Part shown: piece after piece, positions 35,745 through 45,801 of the stretch | Layout: each line of letters starts with the position of its first letter | How positions within the stretch are numbered: position 1 is the first letter of the stretch | NCBI GenBank assembly: GCA_027604185.1 | Contig: JADGKB010000043.1 | Location: 45,492-109,491 of the forward strand | DNA length: 64,000 nucleotides | Reading direction: 5' to 3' | Origin: Boothiomyces macroporosus | Taxonomy: Eukaryota > Chytridiomycota > Chytridiomycetes > Rhizophydiales > Terramycetaceae | Position numbers and translations under genes: made by a program | Notes under the pieces: model-generated | The model's input: the letters and a program-made list of their open reading frames with translations, nothing else | Databases searched by the model: none | Told to the model about the DNA's origin: nothing

Positions 35745-38707
35745 TTACCTTTGCTTATCTCTATTTAAGCCAACCAATGTTACATAGCCCATAATTCTCC
35801 AAACAATGCCAATAACAATCATCATCACAAAATCAAAAATTGTTCGGTCAAGAGTATAGCCGAAACCATCAATTGCAAACTGATTTTCATAAACGTGCTC
35901 ATATACTTTAAGAGTTTCAGAAACTAGAGTTAAGTGGTAGTTACATTGTGCTTCACAGCCCCACATGTTGAATTGGATAGCCCATAAGAAGTACAATCCC
36001 CATGATTTTGCTTCGGTTATAGTTGGCCCATAACCACAAAACACTGCACAGAAAAGTGCTACGACAACTGCCAGCAATGTAGCATTTTCTCGTTTGACAA
36101 TAGTTGACACGAATATTGACAAACCATACACTCCAAAGTACATTAATAATATCATTGAAAACTGTACCCAAAAAGGTATCATTGGCTTTGCAAAGAAATA
36201 CAATACAGATGCAAAGTGAAGTGAAGAGTATATCATTCTATACAAACTCGCCAAGTTTTTACCCTAATATGAAAATTATTCTTACGATATAATATGCAAT
36301 GGGAGAATGGCCGGATGAGGTATATCTCCAATAGATTGGTCTTTCCTCGGAAAAGATACGCACGCCGGACGGTGCAGCACTTAATGCTACAGCCAATCCG
36401 GTCAATAGCCCAAATTGAGGGACTGGCCAATAAAACGGACTTGTTGAAAGCAAGGTGTATGGGGCAATAAACATTCCTGCATACATTTCTGAAATTGAAT
36501 TTACGGAGCCACCCATCAAACTACCTGCTCCAGCTCCAACAAAGATTTCTAAACCAATAGTTGATAATGATCGATACTGCTGCAAAATACTGAGGTTGTG
36601 GCAATACCAAATCTGGCGAAGAAGATCGACACCTCTTTCGTTTACTAAAGCAGTAGAATTATCATGGAAAGCTTCATCTACGGAATTTTCTGTAATTACA
36701 GTCTCTGATGAGTCAAGATCTTCTTGACTCTGTTTCCCGTCTGGCTCTGCAATTTCGGGATCATTAAACTTTGGGTAATCTTTTTCCAGAACAGTTTTGG
36801 TATCTTTAGATTCGTTTGACCAGCGCAATGCAAGTTCTTCAGACGTATACCCTGTCGAATTGTGTACTCCTCTTCCGCACAAAATGTCCATTAATACATC
36901 AGCTTCATTTGAGCCTGTAGAAAACTATGTTAGACAATGCGTACGATATATCCAATGCTTTCAAAGTACTCTCTGGCCTTGTTAGTCGGCCCAAAGTATG
37001 CCACCCTTCCACCAGGAACAATCATCATGACATTATCAAATCTTCGGAATATTTCAGGGCGAGGCTGATGAATAACAGCGACAACGGTCATACCAATTTT
37101 TGCAATACTTCCCAACATTTCAGTTACTTCTAGAGCAGCTGTGGAATCCAACCTATAGTCAATGAAAGCGTACCCAGAAGTAGGTTCATCCAAGCAAAGG
37201 CAGAGCGGAGTGGATGCAATTTCCATCCCGATATTAACTCTTTTTCGCTGACCACCTGACACACCTCTTTCGTTTTCGTCTCCAATAATTTGATGTGCCA
37301 CGTCAGTTAAACTAGCATTAACAACTGATTACTTTAAGGTGTCCAACACTGCATCAACGTGAGCTTCGATTTCCTCATGGGTCCAGGAAGATGGCGATCT
37401 GATTCGTGCAGAATGTAATATATTTTCTCTTACTGTCAGTTCTCGGTACATGATATCATCTTGTGGAACAAAGCCGTAGATTTTCTTGAACTTCCCTAGT
37501 GGCACTTCCTTTCCATTTATCCAAAGATTTCCAAACGATTTAGACAATTTACCGCACAGCAAGTTCATAAAGGTCGACTTGCCCGCACCACTGGGTCCCA
37601 TAATAGCTGTCATCTTTCCGCCTTCAATTTTTCCAGAAACATTCTGCAATAATCTTCGTCCATCTGGCAAGTCGTACCCTAGATTTTTAAATTTGAAATG
37701 CATTTGAAATTGCTTTCCATTCATGGATTTCTTGAAGGTATCCGCCAGTTTAAGGTTTACTTTTTGCTTTTCTTTAGTAGTAGTTTTAAAACTGTCAATG
37801 AATGTTCGCTTTTTCTCGATGGATCGTTGTCTGATTATCAAGCCAATGAGGAGCAAGTCCAACAATAAACACGCAACGACGCCATTCAAGGATAGTTGGC
37901 GAATCGTCCCGGTAGGGCATATGGAGAAAAAATCGCACTCCCTTGGTTGAAAAGTGCCAGTAGGGCAGTAGTGTTTTGCAGGGCACGGGTAAATCTCGTT
38001 TGGGGTTGGACAATAACTTCCACTTGTGCATATGGTTGGTTCAAATAATCCTTGCGCTCCACGATAGCCGTCTGTACAACTTAATCCTTGCAGTCTTAGG
38101 AACTGGCATTTTGGAGAGGGAATACAAAATACTGGTATCGAATTTGGGTTTTTCTCTGTAATGAATGGGCAATAATATCCTAATGCACATCTAGGTTCTG
38201 TGTCTAATGGAACTCCTGAAAAATTGGAATAATAACAGGTTGACATTCCAAGTTCTAGTTTTGTGAAAGCCAAAAAAGCTGCAGAAGACCAAATCTGTTC
38301 AGGGGCTCACGTGACTCGTTGTTTCGGAGAAATTTTGATCGGGTTTCAAGAGTGAGTGCAGATTGGTAGGATTCAGGCGGTTATTTCTAGTTGATCTTTT
38401 ACGGGAATGTGAGAATTGAGTCAGTTGCCCATTGATCTGACACAAATCCGTAAATTTTAAATTTGCATTGGCTGGCGAGATATTCACTCTTGGTATCATG
38501 ATAACTGACCAATAGTGAGAGTGGATATGTCATCGGGACTGAATATAATTTCGGCCGGTGTGAGATGGTGGTGAATGTCATGATTTTGTGTAGCCTGATA
38601 TCATCCAGTTGAGAAAATCTGTTCCTGTTTAGAATAAAGATGGATGGGGCCAAACTACCTTCCAAATCAATCTGTCGTTCATAAGCAATTGCGGTGAAAA
38701 TGAACAC
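35745..38707 (-). CDS. ABCG (WHITE)-type half transporter with extracellular Cys-rich N domain
   Basis: About 948 residues. An N-terminal lumenal domain ends in a Cys-rich part (LGYYCPF, CPAKHYCPTGTF, CDFFSICPTG), then one TM segment (ACLLLDLLLIGLIIR). The nucleotide-binding domain has MGPSGAGKST (Walker A), RGVSGGQRKR (signature) and LCLDEPTSGLDS (Walker B), then the H-loop AVIHQP. The C terminus has six TM segments. This layout resembles yeast Adp1 and the plant ABCG24/28 group. Introns: 38387 onward, 38295 onward, 37312-37332, 37153-37173, 36925-36944, 36264-36285. The two N-terminal introns fit as 16 nt or slightly longer. The open frame begins at GTG 38707, so the true start, probably with a signal peptide, is unresolved. 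Substrate unknown. Confidence 0.85.
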
Positions 38708-38780
38708 TCACCAAGCTCCTTTGAAATCTACCTACTTCCAACGCTAATGAATTTGTTGGGCAAATTTCATCTACAGGAGC

Positions 38781-39265
38781 ATGCCGAAATCGCATAAGGC
38801 AAGTCGCACGGGTTATTGTTTCTCATTCATGAAGGTAATCAAATTGGCTAACTATCTTTGCTTGGCTTATCTGTTGTATTAACGTCACTGATTTTGGTTG
38901 ACAGGAATGTTTTCCATCCTAAAGAGTCTGCCGTTGAAAATGGCTCTCCAAAAGTTGAATTCGACTTTGGTATCTACTACCTTTCCCCCTATGCAGTAGA
39001 TGAAGGTCAAACAACCCTTCTAACTGTCAACAAGACAATTGCTCAGAGACATGTACCGAACTAGAGTATGCAACAGCTGTTGGAGATGGTATACCACTTC
39101 CACTATGGATGGGGCACAGTGTTCATTTCAGGGGCGGCAGTGCCAGATAACTTTACACTTATATTTCTGTTCCTTTTATATTTTTCGACATCCGCCAAAT
39201 TCAAGAAATGCCGAAATCATTACAAAAAACTACAAAATAAAGCCTTTCAGCATTGTGTTGCATGA
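38781..39265 (+). pseudogene. Shortened, probably broken copy of the four-TM family
   Basis: The reading frame from 38858 gives LGLSVVLTSLILVDRNVF and VEFDFGIYYLSPY, which align with TM1 and the first loop of the intact copies downstream (DYSFGIFTFSY). After a single in-frame TAG (39061-39063), the same frame gives YGWGTVFISGAAVPDNFTLI, which aligns with TM4 (FGWGAIMGAGSLLNDLFFLI). The parts matching TM2 and TM3 are missing. An ATG at 38781 could start it if an odd intron is removed at 38835. Either a decaying duplicate or a rearranged short gene. Confidence 0.5.
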
Positions 39266-39390
39266 CAATTGGCTGTGCACCTTCACTGACTGTAAGGTGC
39301 TGTGTAACTCTCTGATTAAAATTTCATATGCCAATTCCCAAATTGGAACTGACTACAAATTCTTCCTAAATTCTAAACACCTTGAAGGAT

Positions 39391-40203
39391 ATGCAGAAAG
39401 AATTCGATGATTCAGATGATTGCTCAGAATTTACGAAAACTATTACCGAAGATACCACTCCAGAGCAGCTAACGAAAATTAGAATGTCAGATATTCAAAG
39501 TCATTGGTACGCATATTATGTCCTCTTGATTTTGGTGCTGATTGCTTTGACTTCGTTCACTATTGGAACCAGACTTATATATCACTCAAACAACGTGCAA
39601 GATGTGGAATTTAGTGGAGCGAAATTTGACTATTCATTTGGAATATTTACGTTTTCATATAGAATGACAGACAATGGGAACAACGAGGCGAATATGGCCT
39701 ACTCCAGTAATTGGACAACTCTCTACTACTCTGAGGCATGTGCTACTACCCGGTTCTACACTTTTAACAATGATGGCGAGATCATTGATGTGCCATTCTT
39801 TTGCTCAAACATGTCGCTTTGGAGGTTCGTTCCTCCCTTTATGATTGTCGCAATAACATTAGGTGTATTTGCATTTTGTCTGTTGATCGCGAATGGACTC
39901 ATGTTTCGAACATTTCATCTCTGGTACGATCCAACTACCTACAAAGTGATTAACCATCTGAACCTGAAGCAATTCTTCAAGTATTCCATCTTTGCCTGTG
40001 TCATGTTACACTTTGCTTTTCAAGGGTGCGCTATAGGATTGACCAGTGCTGTTGTCTTTTTGCACATGATAAAGATTCCCTCAAGTGTATCTTTTGGATG
40101 GGGAGCAATTATGGGTGCCGGATCGCTCTTGAACGATTTATTCTTTCTGATAATGTTTGGTTCGTTGTATGAAAACGTGTTTGTATGGAGAAGTAAGAAA
40201 TAG
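39391..40203 (+). CDS. Four-TM membrane protein 1 (tandem family)
   Basis: A 270-residue, intronless protein with four TM segments. A cytosolic N terminus of about 40 residues precedes SHWYAYYVLLILVLIALTS (TM1). The large first loop has FSGAKFDYSFGIFTFSYRMT, then YSEACATT and IIDVPFFCSN, two Cys that could form a disulfide. TM2, a basic cytosolic loop (LKQFFKYSI), TM3 and TM4 (GSLLNDLFFLIMFG) follow. A large first loop with a Cys pair recalls claudin and fungal SUR7/PalI topology, but no signature match is claimed. The ATG at 39391 is preceded by a TTG-started extension that is ignored. Confidence 0.75.
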   Translation: MQKEFDDSDDCSEFTKTITEDTTPEQLTKIRMSDIQSHWYAYYVLLILVLIALTSFTIGTRLIYHSNNVQDVEFSGAKFDYSFGIFTFSYRMTDNGNNEANMAYSSNWTTLYYSEACATTRFYTFNNDGEIIDVPFFCSNMSLWRFVPPFMIVAITLGVFAFCLLIANGLMFRTFHLWYDPTTYKVINHLNLKQFFKYSIFACVMLHFAFQGCAIGLTSAVVFLHMIKIPSSVSFGWGAIMGAGSLLNDLFFLIMFGSLYENVFVWRSKK

Positions 40204-40317
40204 AGAAATTCATTAAAAATGTTTTCCGAGTTCCTTGAGTTGCATTAAGTCTGCGGCACACATGGCCCGCTGTTTTACATTTGACGTTTAAATACAAGTA
40301 GATTTTACAAAGGGTAA

Positions 40318-41100
40318 ATGCAGATTCAAAGAGAAATAGTGAATGAGCTAAATCGATCAGCCCCCAAGAATACCAACATAAAATCCACAATACAGAAATA
40401 CTGGTATGGATACTACATTTTCATGATTGTCTTTCTCATTGCCACTACTGCGTTTACAATGGGCTCTCGATATATGTATGAAGTTAGCGGATTTCATGAT
40501 ATAGAATTCAATGGGGCAACATTCGACTATAGCTTTGGGCTGTTTTCTTTTTCATACAGAATGACAGATGACGGTGGGGACGCAGTAAACAGCGCATACC
40601 CAACTGAATGGCAAGTTGTTTCATACAAAGATGCTTGTTCAACGATAAATTTTGCTACTGATTCCAGTAATGGCCAGATGATTGATATATCATTCTTTTG
40701 TAACAGCAGGTCGCCTTGGCAGATGGTTACTCCTTTTATGGTATTCGCAATCATCCTGGGCACATTGGCATTGGGACTACTAATTGCGAATGGCATTGCG
40801 TTTGGTACCTTTCATTTATGGTCAAACAAATGCCCATGTGCAAACAGGTTTTGTCTACGTAGGTTTTTCAAATCGACCATCTTGATGTGTGTTTTGCTTC
40901 ATTTTGTATTCCAGCTCTCTGTCGTTCTAATCTCTGGAGGAATAGTGTTTTTTAACCTGGTTTCGTTCCCAACTCATCTTTCGTTTGGAATTGGCACGTT
41001 CATATCGGTTTATTCGTTATTTAATGATCTATTCTTTATGATCATGTTTGTATTGATGTATGATAACATGTTCTTGTGGAATGATATCAGTATTCAATAA
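40318..41100 (+). CDS. Four-TM membrane protein 2 (tandem family)
   Basis: A 260-residue, intronless paralogue, 114 bp after copy 1 and in the same orientation. It conserves IQKYWYGYY before TM1, FNGATFDYSFGLFSFSYRMT in the first loop, YKDACSTINF and MIDISFFCNS with the Cys pair, and SLFNDLFFMIMF in TM4. The third loop contains extra Cys (CPCANRFC). It is closer to copy 3 than to copy 1. The stop overlaps AATAAA (41096-41101). Function unknown; surface localisation is inferred from topology. Confidence 0.75.
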   Translation: MQIQREIVNELNRSAPKNTNIKSTIQKYWYGYYIFMIVFLIATTAFTMGSRYMYEVSGFHDIEFNGATFDYSFGLFSFSYRMTDDGGDAVNSAYPTEWQVVSYKDACSTINFATDSSNGQMIDISFFCNSRSPWQMVTPFMVFAIILGTLALGLLIANGIAFGTFHLWSNKCPCANRFCLRRFFKSTILMCVLLHFVFQLSVVLISGGIVFFNLVSFPTHLSFGIGTFISVYSLFNDLFFMIMFVLMYDNMFLWNDISIQ

Positions 41101-41344
41101 ATTGATCCCTCAGATTCTTGACAACGTTTGAAGCGATATAAATGCAGGTTTGAAGTAGGGAATATCGAGTAATTTTTGAATCTCAATGGCTCAATGGCAT
41201 TTTTCAGCAGATCTTTTGCTTTTGTCAATGACCCTGAATCACAGGACTGTGTCAAAATGAAATCCTTTCCGACAAAAGTATGGTGTGCCGGATTACGGTC
41301 CGTTATTAATCTATTAAATACAACACGACCTCTCCAGATAATAA

Positions 41345-42118
41345 ATGACTGTCAAAGATGAATGTGCAAGTGACGTGGTGATCAATATTCCCAAAGACAA
41401 TATCATCACGCAGTCGATTATACAAAAATACTGGTACTCTTACTATATGTTGATGATTCTAGTCTTGGTTGCCACTAGCTCGTTCACACTTGGCTCCAGG
41501 CTAATCTATCAAGCAAGCAGTTTCCACCCAATAGAGTTCAACGGTGCAACTTTTGAATATTATTTCGGATTATTTTCTTTTTCATATGTCATGACTGACA
41601 ATGGAGGAGATCCTGTAAACAATGTATACCCTACCGAATGGCAAACTGTCAATTACAAAGATGCTTGTTCTAAAATATGGTTTTCTACCGACACTGATAA
41701 TGGGCAAATTATAGATTTGTCATTCTTTTGTTCAAATTCTTCGCCATGGAGAATTGTGTCACCATTTATGGTTGTAGCTTTGGTATTAGGATGCGTTGCA
41801 CTTGGGCTACTAATTACGAATGCGCTGACTGTAACTACATTCCACCAATGGTCAAAGGCATACCCTATTGCTGACTTGTTTTGTTTGAAAAGGTTCTTCA
41901 AGTACTCTATTCTATGCTGCGTATTGCTCCACTTTACTTTTCAATCATCAGCAATGGCGTTGACAGCTGCCTTTGTATTTCTAAATCTTGTAGCCGTTCC
42001 AAGCCATCTGTCGTTTGGATTTGGCACTTTGATATCCGCTGGGGCTTTGTTGAATGATGTGTTTTTTATGGTAATGTTTTTGTTCATGTACGATAACATG
42101 TTTTGCTGGAAATCATAA
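41345..42118 (+). CDS. Four-TM membrane protein 3 (tandem family)
   Basis: A 257-residue, intronless paralogue ending the array. Key blocks are IQKYWYSYYMLMILVLVATS (TM1), FNGATFEYYFGLFSFSYVMT, YKDACSKIWF, IIDLSFFCSN and ALLNDVFFMVMF (TM4). The first loop also keeps YPTEWQ, shared with copy 2. Spacing of 244 bp to copy 2 leaves room for its own promoter. The intact frames of all three copies indicate that the proteins are under selection. Confidence 0.75.
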   Translation: MTVKDECASDVVINIPKDNIITQSIIQKYWYSYYMLMILVLVATSSFTLGSRLIYQASSFHPIEFNGATFEYYFGLFSFSYVMTDNGGDPVNNVYPTEWQTVNYKDACSKIWFSTDTDNGQIIDLSFFCSNSSPWRIVSPFMVVALVLGCVALGLLITNALTVTTFHQWSKAYPIADLFCLKRFFKYSILCCVLLHFTFQSSAMALTAAFVFLNLVAVPSHLSFGFGTLISAGALLNDVFFMVMFLFMYDNMFCWKS

Positions 42119-42164
42119 TTTTAATATACCGTCTCGTTTTAAAATATTAATACTGTCTGTAGAA

Positions 42165-42686
42165 TTACTTTATTATGTGTTTTTCCAAGATATCAAATGT
42201 TAGATTTTCTCTGGTTGGGATTCCAAATCGCTCGTCATGGTATGGATACATTTCATTCTTTCCTGTATTCATAAAGCCCCTACGGAGATAGTAATCAATC
42301 AGCTCCTTCCTAACCGATACTACCTCCATAAACACCTTTCTTGTACTCCAATTAGATCTAGCCCAATCTTCAGCCTGTTTCAAAACATACTTGCCGATGC
42401 CTGTTCCTTGCTGCTTGGGATCAACGCAAAAGCATCCAAAATGAACACTATCCCCGTCTCTTTCTAAATGGATACAGGCGGATAAACCCTCACCCTCTTT
42501 GAACAGTAATAATTTTTGATTTTCATTCTCAAGCATTTCTCCAACCATTTCTTCACATAACCGTGTGCCAGAAATTAGCCCATACTCTGATGTCCATCCA
42601 TCGTTTCCTCTGTATGCCTCGTTTGCTAATTTCACTACTGGTTTGGCATCAGCTATTGTGGCTTCAAATAGTTGTAGTCCTGTCAT
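42165..42686 (-). CDS. GNAT-family N-acetyltransferase
   Basis: A 173-residue, intronless acetyltransferase. It opens with the usual beta-alpha unit (LQLFEATIADAKPVVKLANE). The acetyl-CoA loop is in VDPKQQGTGIGKYVLKQAED (motif A, Q-x-x-G-x-G/A), followed by VFMEVVSVRKELIDYYLRRG (motif B with the Tyr-Tyr and Arg-Gly). The substrate is unknown; small-molecule or peptide acetylation is equally possible. The ATG is at 42686. An AATAAA overlaps the last codons before the TAA stop. Confidence 0.85.
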   Translation of the reverse strand: MTGLQLFEATIADAKPVVKLANEAYRGNDGWTSEYGLISGTRLCEEMVGEMLENENQKLLLFKEGEGLSACIHLERDGDSVHFGCFCVDPKQQGTGIGKYVLKQAEDWARSNWSTRKVFMEVVSVRKELIDYYLRRGFMNTGKNEMYPYHDERFGIPTRENLTFDILEKHIIK

Positions 42687-42847
42687 CTGGAAAAAAGTAA
42701 AATTATCATTTAACTTAATGGGGCTTCATTGAGCACCCATGATCAGGTCTTCAATACTACCTTGGAGGGTTAGTGATCCAACTTCAAGTACAACCAAGTA
42801 CTCTTGAAAGTGGAAATTATCTTATTTCAATACTATAAACTTGATAT

Positions 42848-43900
42848 TTATTCATCTAATCCCCCATTTGCGACTTCGTGACTGTGAATGTGCTTCAACC
42901 GCATTTCCAAATGTTCTGCAGCAGTTTTCGGTTGCCCATACAGTTTGGTTGCTGCATAATCTTCAAACGACAATGAAGAGCGGTCAATCACATTAATGTC
43001 TTGTCTTAGTATCTTACTATCAACTTTCTCTAGATTTGTTGAATCTTCTGCGTGGCAAAAGTAGGCAATTGAATATCTAGGTCTCGATGGATCTCTAGGA
43101 ATTACTACTCGGTGTATAGTAGATCTTGGTTATATCCAATTGTACCTGAAATACGAACCAGTCCAGTACTCAATCAAATCACCAGTATTAACAATTATAC
43201 ATCCGTCCTGCTGGTTAACTGGTATAAATGTATCTTTAGTTCCAGATTGCACAATTTCTAATCCACCAGGATCGGATTTCTCTAAAAATAATAGGGTTAT
43301 CGATCCAAAATCCGAATGACTTGTCAATGCAAAATTACCCATCAGCTCTGATTGCACGACTAATATCTTGTTTGCAGGCTGGATAATACAGCGATCTTAA
43401 AACATCTCCTGATGGTTGATTGTAACGATGTCTATTTGAAAAGTAGTTGTCTCCATCTTTGCTTTCTATCTGTAAACACGCTGCATAAGCAACCAATAGC
43501 TCCAAGCAAACCCGATGACACTGCTGAATAAATTTGTCAATCAATCCACTGTCCATACTATCAATGCGATCTTTTCTAATATTCAACGCTTCTTTAATTT
43601 CAGTATTTCCAGATTTCTGGTTAATCTTTTCACTCCCAATCTTTAACCACCCGGCATTCGTACTCGGAACGTATTTATTTAGAATCTTTTCTTCGATTGG
43701 CTTGGCAAAGAATTCCTTTGACTGGGTTAGATATTTGTACTTTGGCAAAATATTCGTCAATCAACTCTGAGGGTATTTGGTGATTCTTGATATATATGAA
43801 TCCTTATTAAGCATTGTTTACCTACGTCTTTCAGTGCTTGTCTGAGCTCATCCAAGTCCTTTTTTTCTCCAAGACGCTGTAAATCAAAGGTTGCAAGCAT
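42848..43900 (-). CDS. 2-oxoglutarate/Fe(II) dioxygenase, IPNS-like, second family member
   Basis: A 324-residue enzyme. The DIOX_N part begins ALKDVGFIYIKNHQIPSELI. The core has RSLYYPAC, IRADGHSDFGSITLLF with the HxD iron pair, GCIIVNTGDLIEYWTG, STIHRVV with the second His, and RPRYSIAYF with the Arg-x-Ser 2OG motif. Introns: 43803-43821, 43722-43740, 43320-43338, 43125-43145; the last joins YFR to STIHRV. The stop overlaps AATAAA on the minus strand. It is much closer to plant and fungal flavonol/ACC-oxidase-like enzymes than the gene at 1600. The substrate is not known. Confidence 0.88.
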
Positions 43901-43927
43901 GAAAAAAGATGAAAAATAAGTGCCTGT

Positions 43928-45595
43928 TTATTCCATTTGTAAAGGTTTACTAGTGTAAAATTCAGCTGCAAAGCTAATCGCGAGGAAGAGTACCCCTCCA
44001 ATAATCAAATAAAGAATCTTGAACAGGAAGGTATCCAAGTATATGGGCAAAATGGAGACTACCAACAGCAGCGTACCAATTATTGTCAATGGGTACAGTA
44101 TATATGGATCCGTATCAGTTTCTTCAATCAAACGCAATATCTTGCACACAGCAGCTAAGCAAATCAAGTATACTCCCAAGCACCCGATTAATACTTGAAG
44201 ATATATTGCAGAGTAAAGAATGCGAGGAGCACCTAGTAATGATGTAAATTCTTGCAGATAGCTTAGCCCAGGTGTAGCTGATATCTGTGTAAACTCCATT
44301 CCAAAAAGCGTCATGTTCATTGGTAAATAGAATTTTTGCAATTCAGGGGAATTCAAATCATTAGTAGCAATTTTCAATAGTGAGATCATCAAAGTAAACA
44401 GGAGCAGAATAAGCACATGAATCCATTTCAATGCTACTAGGGCAATTTGCCCTTTTAAAAGTGAAGTATTTTGATTGTTTGGTCTTATTACACTGTGGTA
44501 AAGAGAATTGATACTATACAGGATAGCCAGCGCAATACATGTCCAGATAAAGTGAATAATATTGAACTTTACAGATGTATACAGCTCTGGGTACCCGACC
44601 ACCATATTATTTTCGACCAAGTAAACAATTCCAATCCCAGTCATTGCAGTTGACGAATATTTCCATCTTTCCATCCAAATCGTTAGGTAACTTTGTGGAA
44701 ATTCTTCATATGCAGCAGGAATGAATGCCAAGTTTACTGTATCTGTGCCTGTTATAATAGCCAAGTCGACCACGATACTTATCCAAAACAAAGTGTAACT
44801 TTGACTATAATTAGTCAAAAGTATGGTCAATATCCACGGAGCTAACGGTGCTACTGAAATAACTGAATTGATAAAGTTTGGATTGGCGAATTTAAAGCCT
44901 CTTGTAAACGTCTTTGCAAGTGCAAGCCCATGGATACAATACACCAGTCTGGCAGCAATTAGGAAAAAAGCAAAATTTGATAGAGTATTGTTCACTGTAC
45001 TAAAGATTGAAGGGGCAGTCCAACCAAGTCCGAATAGTATGATGTATCGTAAGAAACTATACAGATAATTCCCACTCTTGTTTTCAATTTCATTATAAGA
45101 GCGGAACAGTGTTTGGATTGCCGTCGAAAACGCTAGGTATATCAAGATGAAATGAATGATTGAGATAAATGAAATATTAGCTGTTTCTGCAATTGGTATA
45201 TAGATTGTTCGTGATAGCAATAATGCAGAAATAATTTCATACTTTTCAACATTCCTTGGTAATAGGGTTGATGTATTTGTAATTGACACAACAGATTGGC
45301 GATGACTGGCTTGCGAATATCGCGAGTGGGGAGATGCTGTTTGTTCTTTTAAAAGAGTTGATGACTCAGTTGGAGTTGAAATGGTTGTAGAGCGTGCTTC
45401 CTTTGTTGCCAATATTTCATTACCTTTCCCTAGAATATCGCTACTATTTGCCTTTAAATAATGTTGTCTTTTCCCGTTAGTTCCAAGTGCAATTGAATTT
45501 GTTACAGGAGTAAACGCCATTTCGTGGGATTCCATTACATTTGGTTCGGGTTTGAAGGTTGTGTTTAGTTTCATTTCTTTTCCCTTGTCCTTCAT
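43928..45595 (-). CDS. Multi-pass membrane protein, about 12 TM segments
   Basis: A 555-residue, intronless protein. The first 125 residues are polar and Ser/Thr-rich and probably cytosolic (several potential phosphorylation sites). The remainder alternates hydrophobic helices with short loops, about 12 in all, ending FAAEFYTSKPLQME. One loop is acidic and aromatic (IPAAYEEFPQSYLTIWMERW). I considered a low-temperature-requirement-like or transporter family but see no diagnostic motif. The stop overlaps AATAAA on the minus strand. Only 27 bp separate its stop from the ATG of the 2OG oxygenase downstream on the same strand. Confidence 0.7.
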   Translation of the reverse strand: MKDKGKEMKLNTTFKPEPNVMESHEMAFTPVTNSIALGTNGKRQHYLKANSSDILGKGNEILATKEARSTTISTPTESSTLLKEQTASPHSRYSQASHRQSVVSITNTSTLLPRNVEKYEIISALLLSRTIYIPIAETANISFISIIHFILIYLAFSTAIQTLFRSYNEIENKSGNYLYSFLRYIILFGLGWTAPSIFSTVNNTLSNFAFFLIAARLVYCIHGLALAKTFTRGFKFANPNFINSVISVAPLAPWILTILLTNYSQSYTLFWISIVVDLAIITGTDTVNLAFIPAAYEEFPQSYLTIWMERWKYSSTAMTGIGIVYLVENNMVVGYPELYTSVKFNIIHFIWTCIALAILYSINSLYHSVIRPNNQNTSLLKGQIALVALKWIHVLILLLFTLMISLLKIATNDLNSPELQKFYLPMNMTLFGMEFTQISATPGLSYLQEFTSLLGAPRILYSAIYLQVLIGCLGVYLICLAAVCKILRLIEETDTDPYILYPLTIIGTLLLVVSILPIYLDTFLFKILYLIIGGVLFLAISFAAEFYTSKPLQME

Positions 45596-45801
45596 CTACA
45601 AACACGCGAAAATATTATCCCAGCCAATATTTATTCATGGTATTAACTCGTAGGACTACAAAGATTTCAATGGTTCAACCCGCACCAATATAATATTGAA
45701 CAGGACTAACTCGGAATTATTTTGTGATATTATCCCCAGTGATCTCCATCAATGCAGCCTTCCAAATTGGCGAATTTGACAAGCAAAAAAGTTTCTCAAA
45801 A

